IMG/VR virus record: IMGVR_UViG_3300029915_000027
Span: 1 to 61,267 of that record
Length of the DNA: 61,267 nucleotides
Source: a virus
Direction: 5' to 3' (one strand)
Each line of letters begins with the position of its first letter. Positions within the stretch are counted from its first letter, which is position 1. Shown one piece after another: positions 1-6,531 of this stretch. The notes under the pieces are model-generated. The model was not told the DNA's origin, searched no databases, and saw nothing but the letters and a program-made list of their open reading frames with translations. The position numbers and the translations under genes are program-made.

Positions 1-340
1 TGTTTTCTTTAATACTTAACTTCAAGTATTTTTGCTTCGGTTTGTTAGCCTCTAGTCGCTCTTTATGAGCTTTAGTTACATTATAACAGAACTCGGCTAC
101 TTCTGTCAACTGTTCTATATCAAAAACGTTATTTAACGGAAAAAAAGAATAACCGTAATGTGTTCCAAACCACTGTATATAACCTAATAATGATCTATTA
201 GTACGGGAGTATACACTAAACTTCTTTGTCTTTCCTCCCATTACGGCTGGCCCCTCGTCTCGGTATGACATGCGCTTACCATCAACCCACGCTTTGTCTA
301 TCCTTGTAAAGGTAGGGACCAGCCGCTCTTTTAGATTCAT
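1..340 (-). CDS. conserved phage protein, 3' end cut by window edge
   Basis: An open frame starts at ATG 340 and stays open for 113 codons to the left edge, so the C-terminus is missing. It begins MNLKERLVPTFTRIDKAWVD and is followed by RMSYRDEGPAVMGGKTKKFSVYSRTN-type sequence (polar, with no membrane segment). It follows the HExxH gene by 21 nt and is probably the third gene of the DNA polymerase operon. I do not recognise a catalytic family. Similar short proteins occur beside phage replication genes, but that is a memory-based impression, not a search result. Confidence 0.7.
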   Translation of the reverse strand, partial: MNLKERLVPTFTRIDKAWVDGKRMSYRDEGPAVMGGKTKKFSVYSRTNRSLLGYIQWFGTHYGYSFFPLNNVFDIEQLTEVAEFCYNVTKAHKERLEANKPKQKYLKLSIKEN

Positions 341-361
341 CTTTCTCACTCACTAAGACCA

Positions 362-829
362 TTATACTATGATCTTTCCTCTCTTGTCAAGCTCTTTTTT
401 ACGCTTTTTAATACTTTTTATCACTTTTTTCGGAATTTTGAGGCGCTTTTTGTTGGGCTTAGGACATTTTTTATGAAATTTAAGTATCTCATTTACTATA
501 TACCCTAAAAGATAAGCCTCAGTTTCGTAGTCTTTTACATGATACCACGAACACATTCTCTGTACAACATGTAATGCCTCATGAACTACTTCGTCAATAT
601 TAGGATCATATCCAAAAAAAACAGTTGCTAACGAGTCTTCTGGATGTTTACTGTGTAAAGCCACTACACCCTGCATGTCGCCCCATTCATAATCTTCTGG
701 ATAAATGTCCTTAATCTTTTGTATAGAACCTTCTATACTAGTTGTAAATACTATAAACAACGTATACCCAAAAGGCTCTATAATAAGTTCCTTTTTATTT
801 TCTATCAACATTGTATAGGTGTCTTCCAT
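362..829 (-). CDS. putative HExxH zinc metallopeptidase-like protein (155 aa)
   Basis: The sequence shows an HEALH motif at residues 83-87, followed by acidic residues E102 and E104 in a helix-like stretch (YETEAYLLGYIVNEI). This is the pattern of zincin-type metallopeptidases (HExxH plus a downstream Glu). The C-terminal 40 residues are very rich in lysine, which suggests nucleic-acid contact. The gene lies 7 nt downstream of the DNA polymerase gene and is surely co-transcribed with it. Small SprT-like or ImmA-like zincins are common in phages. Whether this one is proteolytic, and what its substrate is, cannot be said from the sequence. Confidence 0.75.
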   Translation of the reverse strand: MEDTYTMLIENKKELIIEPFGYTLFIVFTTSIEGSIQKIKDIYPEDYEWGDMQGVVALHSKHPEDSLATVFFGYDPNIDEVVHEALHVVQRMCSWYHVKDYETEAYLLGYIVNEILKFHKKCPKPNKKRLKIPKKVIKSIKKRKKELDKRGKIIV

Positions 830-836
830 AGTTCCT

Positions 837-3488
837 TTATTTCTTCCAGCACGGCCCTAAATTATACTCCGATTCCATTATTACATATTTCATCTTAGTA
901 GCGGCTGCTCTGCGAAAAGCGTCTTGTACTAATTGAGCAACCTTTTCAGAGTGAAGTTTTGGTACAAGTATTACTAACTCATCGTGAACCATTTTTAGTA
1001 TTTTGGCTCCGTAAAGCGGTAAAGTATGCCACAAATAAGCTACTCCATTTTTATCAAATCCGCAACCCATTGCTAATTTAATGATAGTTGCATTACAAGA
1101 TTGAATTCTATGATTCTTTCCCTGCCTCTCTACGCTTCCTCGTAGCGACCACTTAGCACTATTGAGTTCTTTACTATTTGGCGCTCTATGCGTTAGTTCG
1201 TAAAGTTCTTCTTCTGTTGGTTTTCTATTAAACTCTTTATAGGAAGCCCCAGTATTTACTTTCTTACCCGTTAGTTCGTAAAGTTCTTCATCTATTAGTG
1301 GTATATCTTCATTAAACGCTTTATAGAAAGCCTCAATATTTGCCTTCTGACGATCTTCCGGCAGCAATAGAGGGTTTTCATCTTTTTTATCTTTTCCTTT
1401 TTGTATTGCTTTCTTGATTTGTGCTGCTCTGTCGTTGGGGTCAGGGAATATTCTTCTCCTTCCAAACATATCAAAGGATTTAAGAGTCTCTAATGCTTTT
1501 GCTCCCGATTCGTCGATATAGTCCCAAATGTACGGAAACAACTCTCGGTGTTTATCAAGTAGCTTTTTAGTTTCTAATAAAGACTTGTTAATCTGGACTG
1601 ATAGTTTTTCTGGACCGATGCCATAAGGAATACCGAAGTTTGTAGGCTTCATGGCGTTACGTAATTTGTTATGCTCTGGGCATTTACACTTTTTCTTAGC
1701 GAATTCTCCGTTTTCACTTTTCTTATAAAAGCTGCACCCTTCTACTGTGTATACCTTCCACAGAATATCATTTATTAATTCTGTACAAACCGAGTGAACG
1801 TCTTGATCTTTACTAAACGCTTCTATCCAAATAGGGTCATGCGCTTCCTCTGCTAAAATACGTAATTCCGCGCCCGACATATCAATTGTTAATAATTCGT
1901 AACCATCAGGAAAAATTTCATTGGGCGGGTCAGCCACAAAGCATGACCGAACGTTGGTGTCTTGTGGTAAATTTTGTGCGTTAGGTTGACTACTAGAACT
2001 TCTACCAGTAGCAGCATCGTATTGATTAAATCTACAGTGTAGTCTTCCGTCTCCGGGGTGTAACCATCCTTCTTCTTTGCAGGGATGGGTTTTCCATTGC
2101 ATTGCCCACTGATCGCCATACGTGCCAATAGACTTTGATAACCCATGGTATTTACGAATAGCTCCCATTACAGGAATAGTTTTTTCATATTCCTCAAGGG
2201 TTATGTCCTTCATGTTGTCAAGATTTGCTAACGACGGTATATGCTCTTTAAGAATATCACGCAATTGGGCATCCGAACCATAGTTGACAAGTGCTTCGCC
2301 TTCGCACTTATCAGCAAGGTTCTTTAACTTGGTTCTCTGCTTCTTCATATTAGAGCACAACTCTTTTAGAGGCTCTTTTTGTGATTTCCTAAGAAGTTCT
2401 TTTTCTAAGAGAGCTTTTTCTAATGCGTCATAGGGTATCTTTAGCTTTTTATGCTCTCTTATTTTTGCTTTTAATTCAAGTTCTTCGTCGGTTGGTATAT
2501 TATACGATTTCCAAAGTTGCTCCGCTTTGTTAATTTCTTCGTCAGAATACGTATTATATTTTGACCCTACCCACGGTAAAAAAACTGGGTCGAGTTCATT
2601 TTTAATTAGTTCTTCTAGTTCTGCCTTGGACTTATTGACATTATTTGTCCATTTGTCAGTATCTAGTAATTCTCCATGAACGTGCATATCCTGAAAAACA
2701 CCAACCGCGTCGTTTTCGATTTGGCAAATTTCTTCTAAATTGTCTCCTAGTATTCTTGGGTCTAGCCCTACTTTACGAAAATTATTATGATATTTACCAG
2801 AAATTATTATATCCTGATATGCTTTTAGGCTAATTGGTAGTCGTGTATCCAGCGCAGCGTAGTGTACTTGCTCTTGCGTTAAAGGTGTCACAAGGTCGAA
2901 TGAAGTCTGTAATGTCTTATCTACACTATAATTGAAGTAACGATTAACCATTTCATCCATGCTAAAAAACCCATAGTCTTTCAAACTATGGAGGCCAGCA
3001 TAGATACATCGTTCTACGACTGAGCAATCATAAAAGCCTAATGTGCGGATTCCAAAGTTCCAGTAAAACGTAATATACTCAAACGCGAGGTTAACGCCAA
3101 CTTTTTTACATTCATAGTTTGTAAGATATGGTATAAAAACATCTAGTACAGGTTTTAACTTATTAATGTTTTTACCGTATTCACCTTGCTCATTAAATAA
3201 TATATCAGAATCATAATCGCAAAAAGCAAGAAGGTCTACTACATATTGCTCTTGTTGGTTGCCAACTTGAATCGTCCTGCATTTGCGCCAGTAATAATCG
3301 TCCTTAACGTCGGTTTCAATATCCCACCCGAACACACTACCTGACCGGGCTAGAAAGTTTGACACTAGTTCTAGCTCGGTTGCGTCCGTCACGAATGTAA
3401 CGTTTAGGGGAGGGTTTAATACCAATGGAGGGTATTTTGTATTCGTCGTTACTAGATTTAAATCCGGTTCTTCAAAGTGGTAATCCAT
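837..3488 (-). CDS. DNA polymerase I, family A, with 3'-5' exonuclease domain
   Basis: This is the replicative polymerase (883 aa). The N-terminal part has the DEDD exonuclease signature DIETD (D56, E58). The C-terminal part has polymerase motif A (LLTIDMSGAELRI), motif B (RNAMKPTNFGIPYG, with the conserved Arg, Lys and Phe-Gly) and motif C (MVHDEL). Between FGRRRIFPDPN and the SVERQGKNHRIQ block there is an insertion of roughly 100 residues that is absent from typical Pol I proteins and contains a duplicated segment (listed separately). No 5'-3' exonuclease domain is present. The start ATG at 3488 is preceded by an AAAGGG Shine-Dalgarno-type sequence. The gene is first in a leftward operon driven by a consensus promoter at 3660-3688. 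Confidence 0.95.
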   Translation of the reverse strand: MDYHFEEPDLNLVTTNTKYPPLVLNPPLNVTFVTDATELELVSNFLARSGSVFGWDIETDVKDDYYWRKCRTIQVGNQQEQYVVDLLAFCDYDSDILFNEQGEYGKNINKLKPVLDVFIPYLTNYECKKVGVNLAFEYITFYWNFGIRTLGFYDCSVVERCIYAGLHSLKDYGFFSMDEMVNRYFNYSVDKTLQTSFDLVTPLTQEQVHYAALDTRLPISLKAYQDIIISGKYHNNFRKVGLDPRILGDNLEEICQIENDAVGVFQDMHVHGELLDTDKWTNNVNKSKAELEELIKNELDPVFLPWVGSKYNTYSDEEINKAEQLWKSYNIPTDEELELKAKIREHKKLKIPYDALEKALLEKELLRKSQKEPLKELCSNMKKQRTKLKNLADKCEGEALVNYGSDAQLRDILKEHIPSLANLDNMKDITLEEYEKTIPVMGAIRKYHGLSKSIGTYGDQWAMQWKTHPCKEEGWLHPGDGRLHCRFNQYDAATGRSSSSQPNAQNLPQDTNVRSCFVADPPNEIFPDGYELLTIDMSGAELRILAEEAHDPIWIEAFSKDQDVHSVCTELINDILWKVYTVEGCSFYKKSENGEFAKKKCKCPEHNKLRNAMKPTNFGIPYGIGPEKLSVQINKSLLETKKLLDKHRELFPYIWDYIDESGAKALETLKSFDMFGRRRIFPDPNDRAAQIKKAIQKGKDKKDENPLLLPEDRQKANIEAFYKAFNEDIPLIDEELYELTGKKVNTGASYKEFNRKPTEEELYELTHRAPNSKELNSAKWSLRGSVERQGKNHRIQSCNATIIKLAMGCGFDKNGVAYLWHTLPLYGAKILKMVHDELVILVPKLHSEKVAQLVQDAFRRAAATKMKYVIMESEYNLGPCWKK
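1191..1344 (-). repeat. imperfect tandem duplication inside the DNA polymerase gene
   Basis: Two adjacent copies (about 1191-1260 and 1269-1344) share a long identical stretch beginning CGTTAGTTCGTAAAG on the plus strand and then diverge. They encode related segments: one reads AFYKAFNEDIPLIDEELYELT, the other ASYKEFNRKPTEEELYELT. The copies differ by small in-frame indels, so the duplication is old enough to have drifted and stays in frame. It lies between polymerase motifs B and C. Confidence 0.85.
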
Positions 3489-3653
3489 TACTTTTTAATC
3501 CCTTTCTAAATTATTTGGGTGGCAATACCGCCACTCCGCATCTCGTTATCAAAGACTCTCAGTTTCGCGCTGACTGGTTTTCAGTGAGGTTGTTAAGAGT
3601 TTTTCACGATATTAAGCGAACACGAGATAACCCCATTCGCTACTTCCACCCAT
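3489..3653 (-). other. structured 5' leader of the DNA polymerase operon
   Basis: The predicted transcription start of the leftward promoter is near 3653, leaving a leader of about 165 nt before the polymerase ATG. On the transcript a GGGTGG near the 5' end (complement of 3646-3651) can pair with CCACCC (complement of 3517-3522). Nested inside it, ATCTCGT (complement of 3622-3628) pairs with ACGAGAT (complement of 3540-3546). A competing local hairpin, GTGGC-GGTATT-GCCAC, uses part of the outer stem, so two exclusive folds are possible. No open frame is convincing here. Confidence 0.45.
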
Positions 3654-3659
3654 AACCCT

Positions 3660-3688
3660 ATTATACCAAGTCTAAACTCTTTTGTCAA
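3660..3688 (-). promoter_or_regulatory. consensus sigma-70 promoter for the DNA polymerase operon
   Basis: On the minus strand the -35 box is TTGACA (3688-3683) and the -10 box is TATAAT (3665-3660), with an exact 17-bp spacer. Both hexamers match the consensus perfectly. It fires leftward into the polymerase leader. Confidence 0.85.
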
Positions 3689-3700
3689 CCCCTTGACAAA
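3681..3700. promoter_or_regulatory. palindrome shared by the divergent -35 boxes
   Basis: TTTGTCAA-CCCC-TTGACAAA is a perfect 8+8 inverted repeat with a 4-bp centre. Each arm holds the -35 hexamer of one of the two divergent promoters. It may simply reflect two abutting -35 boxes, or it may be an operator or activator site that controls both. Confidence 0.6.
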
Positions 3701-3721
3701 TATTTCATTCTGTGTTATCAT
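3693..3721 (+). promoter_or_regulatory. sigma-70 promoter for RNase H
   Basis: TTGACA (3693-3698), a 17-bp spacer, then TATCAT (3716-3721) preceded by TG (extended -10). The RNase H ATG lies only 6 nt after the -10 box, so the expected transcription start coincides with the start codon, giving a leaderless or nearly leaderless mRNA. Confidence 0.8.
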
Positions 3722-3727
3722 ACAAGT

Positions 3728-4180
3728 ATGAGGATGCTTAAATTACATTTTGATGGTTCCTGTTGGCCGAACCCCGGTGGAAAAGCCGGATATGGTTTCA
3801 TTGTATCGGAAAGTGGTGAAGTTGTCAAGTCCGAAACAGGATCGGTTGGTAATGGACCACGAATGACCAATAACCTTGCAGAATTCGAGGCGCTTTACAA
3901 AGGCTTAGAATGGATAAATATTCGATACGGCGCAAATTCCATTACAGGAACAGCTTTTCATAACCCCGACAAATACCTATTAAATGTTTATGGTGATTCT
4001 CAGCTTATCATAAATATAGCTAAAGGAAGGTATCGGGCCACTCCGGGTAAACTTTACTACCCCGCATACGAACGTGCTAATAATGTTTTGAAAGAAATGC
4101 GCCGTCAAAAGAACATTATTATTTTTGATTGGGTTCCACGAGCGCAAAACAAAGAAGCTGACAAAATTAGTAGAGTCTAA
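3728..4180 (+). CDS. rnhA: ribonuclease HI
   Basis: Cleaves the RNA strand of RNA-DNA hybrids, for example replication primers (150 aa). The four catalytic acidic residues of the family can be placed: D9 (HFDGSCWPNPGG), E52 (NNLAEFEALYKGL), D90 (YGDSQL) and D145 (KEADKIS). The length is typical for bacterial RNase HI. A second ATG at 3734 gives the family-like start MLKLHFDGS and could be used instead. The gene is divergent from DNA polymerase and stands alone before the long non-coding stretch. Confidence 0.93.
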   Translation: MRMLKLHFDGSCWPNPGGKAGYGFIVSESGEVVKSETGSVGNGPRMTNNLAEFEALYKGLEWINIRYGANSITGTAFHNPDKYLLNVYGDSQLIINIAKGRYRATPGKLYYPAYERANNVLKEMRRQKNIIIFDWVPRAQNKEADKISRV

Positions 4181-4208
4181 ATTATTTTAAAATATTTCTC
4201 AAAACCCC

Positions 4209-4237
4209 TTGACAAATTATTGATTGTTTGGTAGAAT
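4209..4237 (+). promoter_or_regulatory. sigma-70 promoter reading into the non-coding region
   Basis: TTGACA (4209-4214), a 17-bp spacer, then TAGAAT (4232-4237). The -35 box sits in the same context, CCCCTTGACAAAT, as other promoters of this phage. No gene lies downstream for about 800 bp, so its direct product is an untranslated RNA. Confidence 0.8.
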
Positions 4238-4243
4238 AGTATT

Positions 4244-4947
4244 AATCGTCTAGTTTGTACTATAGCGATACAGCAGTCAGTAATATTAAACGTCAAGAGG
4301 TTCTGGTTAAAACCAGTTTTCCCGGCAACGTGTAGGTTTGATCCTACGCTCCTATCAAACGGAGAGACGCAAGGGCTATTAAAACGTTCCGTAAAGGCGG
4401 AAGGCGGGCGTCCGGGTATAAATGTCTAAAAGGTAAAAACCTCACAAAACGGATATGATGATAACAATCCCGTTAACCCTATGCGTAGGATAATTGGGGG
4501 CTAGGCTCATATTGATATTGCTACCCAATAGGGGTATGTTCCTCTTATGGTCCCATTTAATAGACTATCTATATAAGAAATACATTAGATTATGCTATTC
4601 CTTTGGTTCCGTAAGACAAGACATAGGAAAGCCCTTAGTGTCTCTAAAAATAAGTATTAAGAAAAAGTAGTATAGTATTTCTAAATTCAAGATTTAAGGA
4701 AAGGCTTTTTGGGAAATTCTTTTAATTATTTATATACAATAGAATCAATAACTTACAATGCTTTAACACCATAAGTAGTATCAATAACTATTGACACCTA
4801 TGTTATACTGGTAACAGACATAGTGACTCGGAAACGATACTAAGAAAAGGGCGGTGGCCTCCTCCTATATGCTCCCGCATATACCACCGCTCCTAATTTA
4901 TGGAGTAGCATATTGTTAATTCCTTTCTTAATATGCTACTCCATTTT
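4244..4947 (+). ncRNA. candidate large structured non-coding RNA (about 700 nt)
   Basis: The 863 bp between RNase H and the JAMM gene hold no credible open frame, yet they start with a strong promoter and end in a strong hairpin. Many local stems are visible: GTGTAGG/CCTACGC (loop TTTGAT, about 4330-4349), CTCC/GGAG (about 4350-4365), TTCCG/CGGAA (about 4387-4402), AGGT/ACCT (about 4431-4442), AACGG/CCGTT (about 4448-4474), TACCC/GGGTA (about 4522-4536). At 4851-4890 there is a 14-bp hairpin GCGGTGG + TATATGC with a CCTCCTCC bulge. An extended -10 (TGTTATACT, 4801-4809) may start a second, shorter RNA. Large ornate RNAs such as GOLLD and ROOL are known from phages near tRNA genes. Membership here is only a hypothesis. 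Confidence 0.55.
4901..4947 (+). terminator. hairpin terminator of the candidate non-coding RNA
   Basis: A perfect 14-bp inverted repeat, TGGAGTAGCATATT (4901-4914) and AATATGCTACTCCA (4930-4943), with a 15-nt loop, is followed by TTTT. The short T tract makes it a moderately good intrinsic terminator. It could also be an RNA domain or processing site. Confidence 0.6.
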
Positions 4948-5004
4948 GAGGAGAATAGAGTTTTTGCACTACCTGTGTATTTAATACACTTAATAGAGTA
5001 GTAA

Positions 5005-5025
5005 TACCCCGAATGGGGTAATTTT
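5005..5025 (+). terminator. small hairpin with T tract before the JAMM gene
   Basis: TACCCC-GAAT-GGGGTA followed by ATTTT, 20 nt before the next start codon. It is a weak terminator or a leader hairpin. Its position so close to the ATG also allows a role in start-site access. Confidence 0.4.
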
Positions 5026-5043
5026 AAAATCGCTAGGATCATT

Positions 5044-5481
5044 ATGTCTTATACGGTATATAAAGTTCAAATAAAGAAATCTACTTTGGCATCTTTCCGC
5101 CGCAGAGCAATCCGTTCTAAAAAAGAAATTTTAGCATATTTGGTAGGGTATGTTAGTGATAATATATTTGTAGTAATAGAGGTAGCTTACACAAAGAAGT
5201 ATGAAATTTCTACGCCAGAAAATGTAAAGTGGTTTGACAAAGACTACTATAAAGTTTTAGCAGACGCCCAAAAACAAGATTTAGACATTATTGGAGACAT
5301 TCATTCCCACCCTAATTGCGATGCCATTATGAGTGAGGCTGACTATAACGGTACGGCTTTAGGAAACGTATGTGGAATATGTGCCGTCTATAAAACACCC
5401 AAAAACAACAATAGAAGTTTAATACGTTTTTGGGTTAAAAATAGCGCATTGTGCTGCGATTTAGAATATTTACAGGAATAG
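5044..5481 (+). CDS. JAMM/MPN-domain metalloprotease (JAB family)
   Basis: A 145-residue single-domain protein with the JAMM zinc motif: upstream E29, then H87-S-H89-P and a downstream S97-x-x-D100 (IHSHPNCDAIMSEADY). In the JAB1/MPN family these residues coordinate zinc and cleave isopeptide bonds or C-terminal extensions. In phages, MPN proteins sometimes occur as a domain of tail-assembly protein K. Here it is free-standing, with no NlpC/P60 partner nearby. The substrate is unknown. A weak AGGA ribosome site precedes the ATG. Confidence 0.85.
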   Translation: MSYTVYKVQIKKSTLASFRRRAIRSKKEILAYLVGYVSDNIFVVIEVAYTKKYEISTPENVKWFDKDYYKVLADAQKQDLDIIGDIHSHPNCDAIMSEADYNGTALGNVCGICAVYKTPKNNNRSLIRFWVKNSALCCDLEYLQE

Positions 5482-5520
5482 TAATATAACTACGATAACT
5501 CTGGAGGGAGTAAACAGTTA

Positions 5521-5865
5521 ATGGAAAAACAGGAAAAGATTAAAAATGCTCATTGGTATAAACGTGTGCTTAACCGAATATGCCTAGACGAGCGACTAAC
5601 ACCTAATAGACGTTTACTTGCTGCGATACTCGGTATGCACATGGATGCAATATCCCGCGAAGATAGAATGCTTTATACAGCAATCCTTCTTGGAGAGTTT
5701 GTTAGTAGAAACGGACTAAAGATTTACGACAGTGCGGATCAAAAGTTTGGACCCAATGAAAGAACAAACATAGAACTAGCCGCCGACGCCGCCATAAAGG
5801 ATGTTTTTAGTAGTTTGTTTAGTGGTGACGCTTTTAACGGAGAAAACGATGCAGCCACAGTTTAA
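5521..5865 (+). CDS. hypothetical protein (114 aa)
   Basis: Follows the JAMM gene with a GGAGGGAG Shine-Dalgarno sequence about 10 nt before the ATG. It looks soluble and mainly helical, with charged ends and no recognisable motif. It overlaps the next gene by 17 nt, suggesting translational coupling. Confidence 0.75.
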   Translation: MEKQEKIKNAHWYKRVLNRICLDERLTPNRRLLAAILGMHMDAISREDRMLYTAILLGEFVSRNGLKIYDSADQKFGPNERTNIELAADAAIKDVFSSLFSGDAFNGENDAATV

Positions 5866-6076
5866 AGTAGACTACACACAAACTAAAGGCTTTGCAGATG
5901 TATACACAGTAAATGGATTAGCAATTCCGATAACTCCCCCATATATCCAGTTTGCCACAGATTTTGCTAATATTGTACTAGCTAATTTTATAGCGCACGC
6001 GCAACGGGCCGCACAAATCGCAGCAGAGAAAAGAGTTATAGCGCAAGATAAAAAGCCTCTAATCATAGAGGGGTAA
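5849..6076 (+). CDS. hypothetical protein (75 aa)
   Basis: I place the start at ATG 5849 because GGAG lies 6-8 nt upstream. A longer reading from 5801 would overlap the previous gene by 65 nt with no ribosome site. The protein begins MQPQFKVDYTQTKGF and has a helical, alanine-rich second half. No family is recognised. Confidence 0.65.
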   Translation: MQPQFKVDYTQTKGFADVYTVNGLAIPITPPYIQFATDFANIVLANFIAHAQRAAQIAAEKRVIAQDKKPLIIEG

Positions 6077-6090
6077 TATGGTAACCAGAA

Positions 6091-6106
6091 GTGCTTTGCA
6101 AAGCAC
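6091..6106. promoter_or_regulatory. perfect 16-bp palindrome GTGCTTTGCAAAGCAC
   Basis: A perfect 8+8 inverted repeat without a spacer sits between two small genes, 15 nt before the next start codon and immediately upstream of its AGAAGGA ribosome site. It could be a protein-binding operator or a hairpin that affects translation. No promoter is evident next to it. Confidence 0.45.
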
Positions 6107-6121
6107 ATTAAGAAGGATAAG

Positions 6122-6349
6122 ATGCTCTATAGAGTATATTTTAATAGAAGTGCTGATTTCCCGCTAATATGGTCTTTCGACGAAGGGGATACTTCTACAG
6201 AAGTTTTAGTAACAGATTTTGTCATAGATAATTGTGTAGTTACTAGTGCTTACGATCCCAACGGAGATAACATAAACACCCCCAAAGGATACTTGAGGGT
6301 AGATGCTGAATTTATGTTAATAGAAGACGATATAGTATATTTTTATTAA
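6122..6349 (+). CDS. hypothetical protein (75 aa)
   Basis: A small acidic protein that looks beta-rich (MLYRVYFNRSADFPLIWSFD start, EDDIVYFY end) with an AGAAGGA ribosome site. It ends 2 nt before the tRNA-Ala gene. No family is recognised. Confidence 0.7.
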   Translation: MLYRVYFNRSADFPLIWSFDEGDTSTEVLVTDFVIDNCVVTSAYDPNGDNINTPKGYLRVDAEFMLIEDDIVYFY

Positions 6350-6351
6350 GT

Positions 6352-6427
6352 GGGCGGGTGTTCGGTAAGGGGAACCTTCTGCGCTTGCAACGCGGCGATG
6401 AGAGTTCGATTCTCTCCTTGTCCACCA
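6352..6427 (+). tRNA. tRNA-Ala (anticodon TGC)
   Basis: Acceptor GGGCGGG pairs with CTTGTCC (several G-U pairs), followed by discriminator A and an encoded CCA. The anticodon stem CTGCG/CGCGG encloses loop CTTGCAA, giving anticodon TGC. The T arm is GAGAG-TTCGATT-CTCTC. The D arm (GTTC/GAAC) is shifted by one position compared with the standard, so the gene is slightly irregular. Confidence 0.82.
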
Positions 6428-6435
6428 AATTATGT

Positions 6436-6509
6436 CTGTGTGTAGTGTAAAGGCTGCACCTGTGTTTTGGGAACATATAGTGGAGGTTCAAGTCCTCCCA
6501 CGCAGACCA
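6436..6509 (+). tRNA. tRNA-Pro (anticodon TGG)
   Basis: Acceptor CTGTGTG pairs with CACGCAG, then A and encoded CCA. C1-G72 is the typical first pair of bacterial tRNA-Pro. The anticodon stem TGTGT/ACATA encloses TTTGGGA, giving anticodon TGG. The T arm is GGAGG-TTCAAGT-CCTCC. It lies 8 nt after tRNA-Ala. Confidence 0.88.
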
Positions 6510-6531
6510 TTTAGACCATCTTAGGAGTGTA

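Noticed and set aside
4330-4349. T-arm-like hairpin suggesting a tRNA in the non-coding region
   Set aside because: The loop is 6 nt and the stem 7 bp, and no acceptor or anticodon arm can be fitted around it.
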